NCBI GenBank assembly: GCA_963725895.1
Contig: CAVSAJ010000001.1
Span: 1,922,001-1,986,000 of the forward strand
Direction of reading: 5' to 3'
DNA length: 64,000 bases
Source: Bog-473 sp963725895
GTDB taxonomy: Bacteria > Actinomycetota > Acidimicrobiia > Acidimicrobiales > RAAP-2
The notes beneath the pieces were generated by a model. That model searched no databases and was not told the origin of the DNA. It was given only the letters and a program-made list of their open reading frames with translations. The position numbers were made by a program, and so were the translations under genes. Positions 51,615 through 61,002 of the stretch are shown here, one piece after another. How positions within the stretch are numbered: position 1 is the stretch's first letter; each line of letters opens with the position of its first letter.

Positions 51615-52646
51615 CTATGGCTTCTTCTCGGCGTGGCCGCCGAACTCGCTGCGCATCGCCGAGAGGATCTTGTCGGTGAAATCGCCCAAGCCGCGCGACT
51701 CGAAGCGCTCGTAGAGGGAGGCGGTGATGACCGCTGCTGGTACTCCCTCGTCGATGGCGGCCAACACCGTCCAGCGACCCTCGCCCGAGTCCGACACCCT
51801 CCCGGCGAAGTCGTCGAGGTCCGGGGAGGTGGCGAACGCGTCGGCCGTGAGATCGACCAGCCACGACCCGACGACCGAGCCGCGGCGCCACACCTCAGCC
51901 ACCTCACCCACGTCGATGTCGTACTGGTAGGCCCAGGGGTCGCGTAGTGGCGTGGTCTCGGCGTCGACCTCTTGGGTCCCCTTGCCGACGTTGGCGTGCT
52001 TGATGATGGAGAGCCCCTCGGCAATGGAGGCCATCATCCCGTACTCCACGCCGTTGTGAACCATCTTGACGAAGTGGCCGGCGCCGTTCGGCCCGCAGTG
52101 CAGATAGCCCTGCGGTGCCGTCCCACCCTTCTTCGTACGGCTGGGCGTCGGCTCCGCGCTCCCCTCGCCGGGCGCAATGGTCTTGAAGATCGGGTCGAGC
52201 CGCCCCACCACCGCGTCCTCGCCCCCGATCATCAGGCAGTAGCCCCGGTCGAGCCCCCACACGCCACCGCTGGTCCCGCAGTCGAGGTAGTGGACGTTCT
52301 CGGCCTTGAGCTGCTTGGCCCGGGTGATGTCGTCGCGGTAGTACGAGTTCCCGCCGTCGATGACAGCGTCGTCTGCGTCGAGCAGTGGCACCAGTTCGGC
52401 CAGCGTCTGGTCGACGATGGCCGCCGGGAGCATCAGCCAGATGGCGCGGGGCTTCTCGAGCGCTTGGACGAAGTCCTTCAGCGAGCCCGCGCCGGTCGCG
52501 CCTTCCGACGCCAGCTCCTTGACCACGCCAGCGTTCACGTCATAGACCACGCAGCTGTGGCCATCGCGCATCAATCTGCGCACCAGGTTCGCCCCCATAC
52601 GACCGAGCCCGATCATGCCGAGTTGCATTGGTCTCTCCGTTGCCAT
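51615..52646 (-). CDS. gnd: 6-phosphogluconate dehydrogenase (decarboxylating), short form
   Basis: Converts 6-phosphogluconate to ribulose-5-phosphate and CO2. 343 residues from ATG 52646 (GGAGG 7 nt upstream; ATG 52628 is also possible). Seen: LGMIGLGRMGANLVRRLMRD (nucleotide fold), AVIDGGNSYYRDDITRAKQL, YLDCGTSGGVWGLDRGYCLM, and catalytic GAGHFVKMVHNGVEYGMM with Lys and Asn. The length fits the short, often NAD-linked type (GntZ/YqeC) rather than the 470-residue dimeric enzyme. Lies 9 bp after pgi. Confidence 0.96.
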   Translation of the reverse strand: MATERPMQLGMIGLGRMGANLVRRLMRDGHSCVVYDVNAGVVKELASEGATGAGSLKDFVQALEKPRAIWLMLPAAIVDQTLAELVPLLDADDAVIDGGNSYYRDDITRAKQLKAENVHYLDCGTSGGVWGLDRGYCLMIGGEDAVVGRLDPIFKTIAPGEGSAEPTPSRTKKGGTAPQGYLHCGPNGAGHFVKMVHNGVEYGMMASIAEGLSIIKHANVGKGTQEVDAETTPLRDPWAYQYDIDVGEVAEVWRRGSVVGSWLVDLTADAFATSPDLDDFAGRVSDSGEGRWTVLAAIDEGVPAAVITASLYERFESRGLGDFTDKILSAMRSEFGGHAEKKP

Positions 52647-52655
52647 TGTGGCCTC

Positions 52656-54285
52656 CTAGCCCTTCAGTGTCCGATAGCGGCGAATGAGTGCGTTGGTCGA
52701 CGAGTCGTGCTGGAGCTCGGGCTCCTCGGTGCTCTCGAGTTCGGGGATGATGGCCTTCGCGAGCACCTTGCCCTAGTTCCACACCCCATTGGTCGAAGGA
52801 GTCGATGCCCCAGATGGTGCCCTGGGTGAACACGCTGTGCTCGTAGAGGGCGACCAGAGCCCCGAGCACGTGCGGGGTGAGCACTTCGGCGAGCACGACG
52901 TTGGTGGGCCGGTTCCCCTCCATGACCCGGTGGGGTACGACGGCCTCAGGCGTCCCTTCGGCCCGGACTTCCTCCTCGGTCTTGCCGAAGGCCAGCGCCT
53001 GGGCCTGGGCGAAGACGTTGGACGAGAGGATGTCGTGATGGTCGCGTAGCGGGTTGAGGCTCTTTCCGAACCCGATGAGGTCGAGAGGGATCAACTTCGT
53101 GCCCTGGTGGATCAGCTGGTAGAAGCTGTGCTGGCCGTTCGTGCCCGGTTCGCCCCAGTAGATCGCACCCGTCTGGTAGTCGACGACGATGCCAGCGAGC
53201 GTCACGTGCTTGCCATTGGACTCCATCGTGAGTTGTTGCAGGTACGCCGGGAACCGCTTCAGATACTGGTCGTAGGGCATGACGCCGACCGTCTGCGCGC
53301 CGAAGAAGTTGTTGTACCAGACGGCGAGCAGGCCCATGATGACCGGGAGATTCTGCTCGAGCGGCGCGGTGCGGAAATGCTCGTCCATCTCGTGGAAGCC
53401 GGCCAGGAGCTCGCGGAAGTGTTCCGGTCCGATGGCCACCATGGTAGAGAGTCCGATGGCCGAGTCCATGGAGTAGCGGCCACCCACCCAGTCCCAGAAC
53501 CCGAACATGTTGGCGGTGTCGATCCCAAATGCAGCAACCTTCTCGGCGTTGGTGGAGACGGCGACGAAGTGCTTCGCGATCGCCGACTCGTCCCCCAGCT
53601 CGTGCACGATCCAGTCGCGGGCCGACGTCGCGTTGGTCAGCGTCTCGAGAGTTCCGAACGTCTTGGACGACACGATGAAGAGCGTCTCCTCTGCGGCGAG
53701 GTCCCTGGTCGCCTCCACGAAGTCCGTTGCGTCGACGTTCGAGACGAACCGGAAGGTGAGGTCGCGGCGCGAGTAGTGACGCAGCGCCTCGTACGCCATG
53801 ACGGGGCCGAGGTCGGATCCGCCGATGCCGATGTTGACGATGTTGCGGATTGCCTTGCCCGTGTGGCCCGTCCACTCCCCTGCACGCACGCGGTTCGCGA
53901 AGGCTGCCATGCGGTCGAGCACCTCGTGCACCTCGGCGACGACGTCCACGCCATCGACGACGAGTGAGGTCCCCTTGGGCATGCGGAGAGCGACGTGGAG
54001 AACCGAGCGATTCTCTGACACGTTGATGCGGTCGCCTGCGAACATCATGTCGCGCCGCTGCTCGAGCTCGGACTCCCGGGCCAGCTGGAAGAGCAGCGAC
54101 AGCGTCTCGTCTGTGACACGGTTCTTCGAGTAGTCGAGGTAGAGGCCGGCTGCCTCCGCGGTCAGGCGCTCACCGCGCGCGGGGTCGTCAGCGAACAGGT
54201 CGCGCAGGTGCCTTCCCTCGACCTTCGTGTAGTGCTCGGTAAGGGCGGCAAAGGCGGGGCGCTCCCGCAGGGGTGCCGTGGCCAC
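52656..54285 (-). CDS. pgi: Glucose-6-phosphate isomerase, frameshifted near the C-terminus
   Basis: Interconverts glucose-6-phosphate and fructose-6-phosphate. GTG 54285 has AGGAG-like purines upstream. Seen: NIVNIGIGGSDLGPVMAYEA, FIVSSKTFGTLETLTNA, VGGRYSMDSAIGLSTMVAIG, GMMPYDQYL-type GVMPYDQYLKRFPAYLQQL, NGQHSFYQLIHQGTKLIPLD (catalytic His), FDQWGVELG. After GVEL one extra base near 52770-52775 shifts the frame; the true end follows in the next frame as GKVLAKAIIPELESTEEPEL ... STNALIRRYRTLKG to the stop at 52656. About 542 residues after correction. As an essential-pathway gene it is probably intact in the organism. Confidence 0.93.
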
Positions 54286-54348
54286 TCTCTCTCTCCTCTC
54301 TGCTTCTTGGGTTTGGTCCTGAGCTCTGGCGTGTGGTTGTGGGCGCGC

Positions 54349-55425
54349 TCAGCCGGCCAACGCGGTGGTCTTTTCAGTGATCCGGTTGAGTAGCTCGTGC
54401 CACGAGTCGACGAACGCCGACGCCCCGTCGCGTTGGAGCGTCGCGGCCAGCTCCTTGGTGTCGATGCCCGCATCCGCGAAGCGAGCCAGCACCGCGTCGG
54501 CATCGCCCCCGTCCTCGGGCATGGGATCGCCGACGTCGCCGTGCTCGTAAAAATCCTCGAGGGTGTCGTCGGGCATGGTGTTCACGGTGAATGGCGCCGC
54601 CAGCCCGTGCACATAGAGCGTGTCGGAAGCGGCGGGGTCCTTGGTCTTGGTGCTGGCCCACAGGAGCCGTTGCATCCTCGTCCCCTCGTTCTCGAGCCGC
54701 TGCACCCTGTCGGAACGCATCAGCTCTCGATAGGCACGGTACACGTCCAGGCCCACCGCGAGGCCGAGCTTGTCCACCAGGTCGGCGGGCACCTTGGTCG
54801 CCACCGCGACATCCCAGCGCGACATGAACACCGACGCCACCGACCCCACGGCCGGGTCCAGGCCGGCCGCGACGCGGCGCTCGACGCCGTCGAGGTAAGC
54901 GCCAGCGGCCGCACGGTAGTGGTCAGCGCTGAACAAGAGCGTGACATTGACCGGGACGCCCGCCGCAATGGCCTCGGTGATGGCGGGCAGACCTTCTGGC
55001 GTGCCGGGGATCTTGATAAAGAGGTTGGGCCGCGCCGCCTTGGTGTGCAATGCCTTGGTGGCCTCCACCGTCTTGGACGTGTCATAGGCGAGAAGCGGGG
55101 AGACCTCGAGGGACACCCAGCCGTCGACACCGTCGGTGCGCTGATGGATGGGCGCAAAGAGGTCGGCGGCGCGCCGGAGGTCCTCGATGGCCAGCTCGAA
55201 AAAGAGGTCCTCACCCGAGAGCCCCGAGGTGGCCTTCTCCCGGATGGCGTCGTCGTAGTCACCCGACCCGATTGCCTTGTCGAAGATTGACGGATTCGAG
55301 GTGAGACCGGTCACCGAGTAGTCGTCGATGTAGCGAGTGAGGGTGCCACGGTCGAGCAGGCTGCGCGTGATGTTGTCGAGCCAGAGACTCTGGCCCTGTT
55401 CGTGGAGACGCTCCGTTGCCCGCAT
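54349..55425 (-). CDS. tal: Transaldolase
   Basis: Transfers a dihydroxyacetone unit between sedoheptulose-7-phosphate and glyceraldehyde-3-phosphate. 358 residues from ATG 55425 (AAGGACAAGG upstream), the actinobacterial length. Seen: SLWLDNITRSLLDRGTLTRY, VTGLTSNPSIFDKAIGSGDY, VSLEVSPLLAYDTSKTVEAT, Schiff-base Lys in ARPNLFIKIPGTPEGLPAI, NVTLLFSADHYRAAAGAYL, SVFMSRWDVAV. Follows tkt by 20 bp and precedes pgi by 63 bp. Confidence 0.97.
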   Translation of the reverse strand: MRATERLHEQGQSLWLDNITRSLLDRGTLTRYIDDYSVTGLTSNPSIFDKAIGSGDYDDAIREKATSGLSGEDLFFELAIEDLRRAADLFAPIHQRTDGVDGWVSLEVSPLLAYDTSKTVEATKALHTKAARPNLFIKIPGTPEGLPAITEAIAAGVPVNVTLLFSADHYRAAAGAYLDGVERRVAAGLDPAVGSVASVFMSRWDVAVATKVPADLVDKLGLAVGLDVYRAYRELMRSDRVQRLENEGTRMQRLLWASTKTKDPAASDTLYVHGLAAPFTVNTMPDDTLEDFYEHGDVGDPMPEDGGDADAVLARFADAGIDTKELAATLQRDGASAFVDSWHELLNRITEKTTALAG

Positions 55426-55445
55426 CCTTGTCCTTCCCCGGCTTC

Positions 55446-57536
55446 CTAGCCCGCGGCGCCCGCGGCGCCACCGGTCGCGGCGAGGCACTCGCGCGCGGCG
55501 GCGGCGACCCGGTCCGGAGTGAAGCCGAACTTGGTCAGCAACTGCTTGAGAGGCGCCGAGGCGCCGAAGGTGTGCATCCCGATGACCGTGCCGCCGTCGC
55601 CGACGTAGCGGTCCCACCCGAGGGTGGAAGCCTGCTCGACGGCGACCCGGGCGCGCACAGACGGCGGCAACACCTGGTCGCGGTAGGCCTCAGGCTGGCG
55701 GTCGAAGAGCTCCCAGCAGGGCATGCTCACGATCCGGGTCCCGATGCCCTCGGCCTCGAGCTCGGTACGGGCCTCGAGGACCAGGTGCACCTCCGAGCCG
55801 GTGGCCAGCAAGATCACATCGGGTGTCCCGCTGGCCGCCTCGGCGAGGACATAAGCGCCCTGGGCCACGCCCGTCGCCGACCCCAGACTGCTCCGGTCGA
55901 ACGTGGGCAGCGCCTGGCGGGACAGGATGATGGCAACCGGCTCGTGACGAAGCGGCATCACCGCGCGCCACATCTCGACGACCTCGTTGGCGTCGCCGGG
56001 CCGGAAGACCAGAAGCCCGGGGACGGCCCGAAGCGAGACCAGCTGCTCGACGGGCTGGTGGGTCGGCCCGTCCTCGCCGACACCGATGGAGTCGTGAGTG
56101 AAGATGTGCAGGACCGGGATCTCCATGAGCGCGGAGAGCCGTATTGCGCCGCGGGCGTAGTCGGAGAAGATCAAGAATCCGGACCAAAACGGCCGCACCT
56201 TCGTCAGCGCCATGCCATTGGCCACGGCGGCCGATGCGTGCTCGCGGATGCCAAAGTGCAAATTGCGGCCCGCGTAGTCCCCGGGCTCGAAGTCGCCGGC
56301 GCCGTCGAAGGTGAGGCGGGTCTTGGTGGAGGGCGACAAATCTGCTGCGCCGCCGAGGAGCCACGGCACCTCCTCCGCCAACGCGTTGAGCACCTGGCCC
56401 GACGAGTCCCGGCTGGCAATGCCCTTCCCGTCAGGCGGGAACTCGGGCAGCGCGCGTTCCCAGCCCTCGGGCAGGTCGCGGCGCTGCATACGCGCCACCT
56501 CGTCGGCCAGTTCGGGGTACGCGGCGCCGTACTTGGTGAACAGCTCCTCCCAGACGCGGTGGGCCTCGGCGCCGCGCGTGCCGAGGCCGGCCGCAAAGGT
56601 GTCGTACACGGCATCGGGCACGAAGAAGTCCTCGTCCACCGGCATACCGAGAAACGCCTTGGTCTCCCGCACGCCCTCGACGCCGAGCGGCTCGCCGTGC
56701 GCCTTCGGCGAATCCTCGACGGGCGAGCCGTAGCCGATGTGGCTGTGCACGAGAATCAGCGTCGGCCGCTCGTGCTCGGCCTTGAAGGTGTGGAGGGCCC
56801 GAGTCGCGGCATCGAGGTCGTTGGCGTCGGCGACCGTCGTCACGTTCCAGCCGTATGCGATGAAGCGCGCCGCGGTGTCTTCGGTGAACGTGATGTCGGT
56901 GTGACCTTCGATGGTCACCCGATTCGAGTCGTAGATCCAACACAGGTTGGACAGGCCCAGGTGCCCGGCCAGCGAGGCCGCCTCCGAGGAAATCCCCTCC
57001 ATCATGCAGCCGTCTCCGGCCAGCGCATACACGTCGAAGTCGAAGAGCGCCATGTCCTCACGGTTGTATCGCTGGGCCAGCCAGTCGCGGGCAATCGCCA
57101 TCCCCACCGAGTTGGCCACTCCTTGGCCCAGCGGTCCGGTCGTGGCCTCGACGCCGCTCGTCCAGCGGTATTCAGGGTGCCCGGGACAGTGCGAGTCGAG
57201 CTGGCGGAAGGTCTTGAGGTCGTCACGGGTTACCGCGGCCCGGTGCAGCACTTCGTAGTCAGGGTCGACCGCCTGGACCTTCGTGAGGTGCAGCAGTGAC
57301 CACAACAAGGTCGAGGCATGACCCTCGGAGAGCACGAAGCGGTCACGGTTGGGCCAGATCGGGTCAGCGGGGTCGAAGCGCAAGACCCGCTGCCACAGCG
57401 CATAGGCGACTGGTGCCACCCCCATGGGTGTACCCGGGTGGCCCGAGTTGGCCTTCTGGACCGCGTCCATACACAGACCCCGAATCGTGTTGACGGCGAG
57501 AGTGTCCGGATCCTGCATGGCGATGGGAATACCCAT
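55446..57536 (-). CDS. tkt: Transketolase
   Basis: Thiamine-diphosphate enzyme moving two-carbon ketol units between sugar phosphates. 696 residues from ATG 57536, with GGAGG 8 nt upstream. Seen: AVQKANSGHPGTPMGVAPVA, FVLSEGHASTLLWSLLHL, ThDP motif LAGDGCMMEGISSEAASLAG ... YDSNRVTIEGHTD, FGIREHASAAVANGMAL, IGVGEDGPTHQPVEQLVSLR, LLATGSEVHLVLEA, GMHTFGASAPLKQLLTKFGF. First gene of the tkt-tal-pgi-gnd-pgl run. A Gly/Ala tail (AATGGAAGAAG) ends the protein. Confidence 0.97.
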   Translation of the reverse strand: MGIPIAMQDPDTLAVNTIRGLCMDAVQKANSGHPGTPMGVAPVAYALWQRVLRFDPADPIWPNRDRFVLSEGHASTLLWSLLHLTKVQAVDPDYEVLHRAAVTRDDLKTFRQLDSHCPGHPEYRWTSGVEATTGPLGQGVANSVGMAIARDWLAQRYNREDMALFDFDVYALAGDGCMMEGISSEAASLAGHLGLSNLCWIYDSNRVTIEGHTDITFTEDTAARFIAYGWNVTTVADANDLDAATRALHTFKAEHERPTLILVHSHIGYGSPVEDSPKAHGEPLGVEGVRETKAFLGMPVDEDFFVPDAVYDTFAAGLGTRGAEAHRVWEELFTKYGAAYPELADEVARMQRRDLPEGWERALPEFPPDGKGIASRDSSGQVLNALAEEVPWLLGGAADLSPSTKTRLTFDGAGDFEPGDYAGRNLHFGIREHASAAVANGMALTKVRPFWSGFLIFSDYARGAIRLSALMEIPVLHIFTHDSIGVGEDGPTHQPVEQLVSLRAVPGLLVFRPGDANEVVEMWRAVMPLRHEPVAIILSRQALPTFDRSSLGSATGVAQGAYVLAEAASGTPDVILLATGSEVHLVLEARTELEAEGIGTRIVSMPCWELFDRQPEAYRDQVLPPSVRARVAVEQASTLGWDRYVGDGGTVIGMHTFGASAPLKQLLTKFGFTPDRVAAAARECLAATGGAAGAAG

Positions 57537-57567
57537 GACGGACCTCCGGGTCGGGGGACCTGCGTTG

Positions 57568-59088
57568 TCAAGTCGGAGCATACCGAGGAGGGTGCGAGCC
57601 CTCCTCGACGAGCCGCCACAGCTTCTCGAGGTCGAGGTGCTCCTCGCAGGCGTCGGCGACCACATCGATCTGACGCTCACGAACCGCGGCGAATGCGAGA
57701 TCCGATGGGGACCAAGCCCGGCCGCGCCGGGCGGCGACCGAGCCAAGGAACGCGAGACGGAATGCGTCGCCCTCGAACAGGCCGTGCAGCGTGGTGCCGA
57801 GCACGAGGCCGCCTTCGTCTCGCGCCCCGGTGAGCCCGGCGGAGCTCTCCGCGCGCAACCACGGCGTGAAGCCGAGTGCCGGGGTGATGCGGCCGTGGCG
57901 GATCTCGTAGCCGTGGACCGTCTCACCCCCCGGTCCCGAGGCTGAGGCGAGCCGGATTACCTTGGCCGATTCGAACACCGTGCGCACGGGCAGCCATCCG
58001 AGGCCGCTGCACGCGGGCTCGGGTGACTCGACGCCGGCGGGGTCGTCGACTCCCTCCCCCATCATCTGGAAGCCGCCGCAGATGCCGAGGATCGTCGGCG
58101 GCGCGGGCGCCGATCGCAGCGCGTCGATGGCGGCAGCCAGCCCCGACTCGCGCAGCCAGCGCAGGTCGGCCACGGTGGCCCGCGTCCCCCCAAGTACCAC
58201 CAGGTCCGGGTCACCCAGCGCACCGGCGTGGTCGACCCAGCGCACGCCCACGCCCGGCTCGGCGACGAGGGGATCGAGGTCGGTGAAGTTGGAGAGGCCG
58301 GGCAGGCGGATGGCCGCCACGTCGAGTCCGGCTGCACCGGGCGGCGACGCGCCCGGAGGGCGCGCTCCAAGGCGAGCGAGTCCTCCGCGTCGAGCTCGAG
58401 CGGCCCGAGGTAGGGCAACACCCCGAGTGTCGGGATCCCGCACCGGCTTTCGAGCTCGGCGGTGGCGCCGCCCAGCAGTGCCCGGTCGCCCCGGAACCGA
58501 TTGATCACGAAACCACGGACCAGCGAGGCGAGCTCCTCGGGCATGATCGCCACGGTCCCGTACAGGTGCGCGAACACCCCACCCCGCTCGATGTCGCCGA
58601 CCAGCACGGCGGGGATCCCCGCCCGCCGGGCTAGCCCGAGATTCACGATGTCGTCGCGCAGCAGATTGATCTCTGCCGGGCTGCCCGCCCCCTCGCACAC
58701 GACGATGTCGAAGCGTGCCCGCAGCGACGCAAGAGCGCCGTCGACCACACCGAGCAGCGCGCCTTTCGACGCCTGGTAGTTGCCTGCCTCCAGCACGCCC
58801 GACAGGCCGCCCCATCACCACGACCTGCGAGGCGCGCTCGTCCGTCGGCTTGAGCAGCACCGGGTTCATGGCGACCTCGGGCTCGGCTCCGGCGGCGATG
58901 GCCTGGAGCCATTGCGCCCGCCCTATCTCGCCACCGTCGCTCGTCACCATGGCGTTCAGCGACATGTTCTGGCCCTTGAACGGTGCCACCGTGACGCCCC
59001 GTCGGGCGAGCAATCGGCACAACCCGGTCACCACCGTGGATTTACCGGCGTCGGAGGTGGTCCCGCAGACCAGGAACGCCCCGTGCAC
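57568..59088 (-). CDS. cobQ: Cobyric acid synthase, two frameshifts
   Basis: Amidates four side chains of cobyrinic acid diamide in cobalamin synthesis, using glutamine and ATP. GTG 59088 (TAGAAC 6 nt upstream). N-terminal P-loop GTTSDAGKSTVVTGLCRLLA, PFKGQNMSLNAMVTSDGGEI, MNPVLLKPT; after a shift near 58800-58810 VLEAGNYQASKGALLGVVDG, VCEGAGSPAEINLLRDDIVN, then a second shift near 58345-58355 back to the first frame with the glutaminase cysteine in TILGICGGFQMMGEGV and His in TVHGYEIRHG. About 505 residues after correction, the family length. No other cobalamin gene is in the window. Divergent from the NCS1 transporter. Confidence 0.92.
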   Translation of the reverse strand: MHGAFLVCGTTSDAGKSTVVTGLCRLLARRGVTVAPFKGQNMSLNAMVTSDGGEIGRAQWLQAIAAGAEPEVAMNPVLLKPTDERASQVVVMGRPVGRAGGRQLPGVERRAARCGRRRSCVAAGTLRHRRVRGGGQPGRDQSAARRHRESRASPAGGDPRRAGRRHRAGWGVRAPVRDRGDHARGARLAGPWFRDQSVPGRPGTAGRRHRRARKPVRDPDTRGVALPRAARARRGGLARLGARPPGASPPGAAGLDVAAIRLPGLSNFTDLDPLVAEPGVGVRWVDHAGALGDPDLVVLGGTRATVADLRWLRESGLAAAIDALRSAPAPPTILGICGGFQMMGEGVDDPAGVESPEPACSGLGWLPVRTVFESAKVIRLASASGPGGETVHGYEIRHGRITPALGFTPWLRAESSAGLTGARDEGGLVLGTTLHGLFEGDAFRLAFLGSVAARRGRAWSPSDLAFAAVRERQIDVVADACEEHLDLEKLWRLVEEGSHPPRYAPT

Positions 59089-59156
59089 AGCGGTGTTCTA
59101 CACCGGCGAGGACCCGGGGGCGCGGCGCGGGTCGGTAGACGCGGGTAGTGAGCCAC

Positions 59157-59364
59157 TTGACGGACGGCGTGGCAGTGCACAACCTGTGGGCCGACACACT
59201 TCGGTTGCTCGCCAGGGACGCGGGCCGAAACCTGACAGGTGGAGTGCGTGGACGCAAGACCGAAGGTGGCTGCCGGGGGGCAGCCAGGGCCCGAGCCCAG
59301 CCATCGGTCACCTCTGGGACGTCCGTCGCAGTGCCACGGAGGCGACGACAAGGGAGGTAGAGCG
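59157..59364 (+). promoter_or_regulatory. Promoter and long structured 5' leader of the NCS1 transporter gene
   Basis: A promoter TTGACG (59157-59162)-N17-CAACCT (59180-59185) would start transcription near 59192, leaving a leader of about 170 nt. In it GACCGA (59258-59263) can pair with TCGGTC (59304-59309) to close a three-way junction that encloses two hairpins: TGGCTGCC/GGCAGCCA with loop GGGG (59267-59286) and GGGC/GCCC with loop CCGA (59287-59298). A small TGCG/CGCA hairpin precedes it. No match to a known riboswitch consensus was recognised. GGGAGG ribosome site at the end. Confidence 0.45.
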
Positions 59365-60849
59365 GTGGCGATCGCCGAGGATCTCGCGATCATTCACGAC
59401 CCGACGGTGGAGGACCCCTTCACCGTCGAGCAACACGGGATCGACTACATCCCGATCAGCGAACGCTGGGCGAGCCCGAAGGACATCTTCGGCATGTGGG
59501 CCGGCGCCAGCGTCCAGGTGGAGTACTTCCTCTACGGCGCCATCTTGATGACCTTCGGGTTCACCTTCGCCCAGGCGCTCTCGCTGATCATCATCGGCAA
59601 CCTCTCGTTCTTGTTGCTCGGACTGTGTTCGCTGCAGGGGCCCGACGCCGGCACGTCCGTGTTCGCCATCAACCGGGCCGCCTTCGGTCCGAACGGGTCG
59701 CGGCCCATTTCGTTCTTCAACTGGCTCACACAGATCGGCTTCGAGGTGGAGGGGCTCATCCTCATCGTGGGCGCCGGCCTCGTGCTCATGGTCAAGGGCG
59801 GCTTCGCCCCAGGCGACCCGGCCAAGGTGATCTTGGTGATCCTGGCCGTTTTGATTCAGGGGATACTCCCGTTCCTCGGACACGCTGCCATCGTCAAGAC
59901 GCTGCGCCTCCTCATCGTCCCCTTCGTCGTCCTCTTCACGGTGCTGCTCGGCTTCGCCGTGCCGCACGCGCACTTGAACGCGGTCGCCCACGGCGCCGGC
60001 TGGCAGGTCTACTTGGCGGGCCTCGCCTTCACCATCGCATTGAGCGGCCTCGGCTGGGCCGAGTGCGGCAACGACTACACGCGTTACTGCCCGCCGGACG
60101 TCTCCAAGAAGGGCCTGGTCGGTTGGATCTTCCTCGGCACCGCGGTGCCCGAGATCCTCATCATGACGCTGGGCGCCGTGATCGGGACCTTCATCGCCGA
60201 CATCGGGACCGGCTCGGGGGGCCTGCTGCCGTTCGCTCACCAGGGCTTCATCCCCGCCTGGTTCGTCGTGGTCTTCTTGTTGTTCGCCATCGTGCAGCTC
60301 TTCGCCATCAACAGCCTCGACTTGTACTCCTCTGGCGTCACGCTCCAGGCCATCGGCGTACCAGTGAAGCGCTACCAGGCGGTCTTGGTCGACTGCGTGA
60401 TCGCGGTCGTCGTCACCATGTACGCCATCTTCAGCTCCTCATTCACTACGTACCTCGAGGACTTCGTCGATGTCGTCATCGTGTGGATCGCACCCTGGGT
60501 CGCCATCTTCCTGGTCGACTGGGCGTTGCGCGGCTTCCGATACGTGCCGAGCGAGCTGCAAAACGTGGGACCGACGTCGCTGTACTGGAATTCGGGCGGG
60601 ATATTCTGGCCGGCGATCTTCGCCCAGCTGATCGGGATGTTCGCGGCGATCTCCGCGCTGTCAGCAACGTTCCACCTGCCCCACTGGCTCAACGAGGTCA
60701 CCTACCACAACCAGGGTGCGGACTTCAGCGTCTTCATGGGGATGGCCGTCGCAGGCGTCGTGTACTACCTGCTGGCGCACACGTCGGTCGCCTCGCAGAA
60801 GGTAAAGCAGCTGGAGCTGTTGCGAGAGGAGGGGTTGGTGCCGGCGTGA
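59365..60849 (+). CDS. NCS1-family nucleobase transporter
   Basis: Cytoplasmic-membrane symporter for cytosine, purines or related compounds. 494 residues from GTG 59365 with GGGAGG 8 nt upstream, about 12 hydrophobic helices. Seen: GIDYIPISERWASPKDIFGM (N-terminal family block), WAGASVQVEYFLYGAILMTF, SVFAINRAAFGPNGSRPISF, WAECGNDYTRYCPPDVSKKG, and GAVIGTFIADIGTG. Adjacent to a cytosine deaminase and uracil phosphoribosyltransferase, so cytosine is the most likely substrate, but thiamine precursors or allantoin cannot be ruled out. A structured leader may control it. Confidence 0.92.
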   Translation: MAIAEDLAIIHDPTVEDPFTVEQHGIDYIPISERWASPKDIFGMWAGASVQVEYFLYGAILMTFGFTFAQALSLIIIGNLSFLLLGLCSLQGPDAGTSVFAINRAAFGPNGSRPISFFNWLTQIGFEVEGLILIVGAGLVLMVKGGFAPGDPAKVILVILAVLIQGILPFLGHAAIVKTLRLLIVPFVVLFTVLLGFAVPHAHLNAVAHGAGWQVYLAGLAFTIALSGLGWAECGNDYTRYCPPDVSKKGLVGWIFLGTAVPEILIMTLGAVIGTFIADIGTGSGGLLPFAHQGFIPAWFVVVFLLFAIVQLFAINSLDLYSSGVTLQAIGVPVKRYQAVLVDCVIAVVVTMYAIFSSSFTTYLEDFVDVVIVWIAPWVAIFLVDWALRGFRYVPSELQNVGPTSLYWNSGGIFWPAIFAQLIGMFAAISALSATFHLPHWLNEVTYHNQGADFSVFMGMAVAGVVYYLLAHTSVASQKVKQLELLREEGLVPA

Positions 60850-60864
60850 GCTAGCTGTATGCAG

Positions 60865-60907
60865 TGGCGAGCCCTGCTGGGTGGTGAGCCCTGTCAGGCG
60901 AGCTCTG
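60865..60907. repeat. Three imperfect 12-bp direct repeats
   Basis: TGGCGAGCCCTG (60865-60876), TGGTGAGCCCTG (60882-60893) and AGGCGAGCTCTG (60896-60907) directly after the transporter stop. Confidence 0.7.
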
Positions 60908-60937
60908 TCTGCCTGTATTAGAGCCTTCGTTTATTCA

Positions 60938-60953
60938 TGCAATGCTCATTGCA
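60938..60953. repeat. Palindrome TGCAATG-CT-CATTGCA
   Basis: Perfect 7-nt arms with a 2-nt centre in the AT-rich space between two convergent genes. Too AT-rich for a strong terminator; it could be a protein-binding site. Confidence 0.6.
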
Positions 60954-61002
60954 ATAGTGACCGACACTCCAGGCGTGCGGGATTTCCGAAGGATGCAATA
61001 CC

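Noticed and set aside
59089..59364. Cobalamin riboswitch between cobQ and the transporter
   Set aside because: No B12-box or the conserved GCCACTG-like core is visible on either strand.
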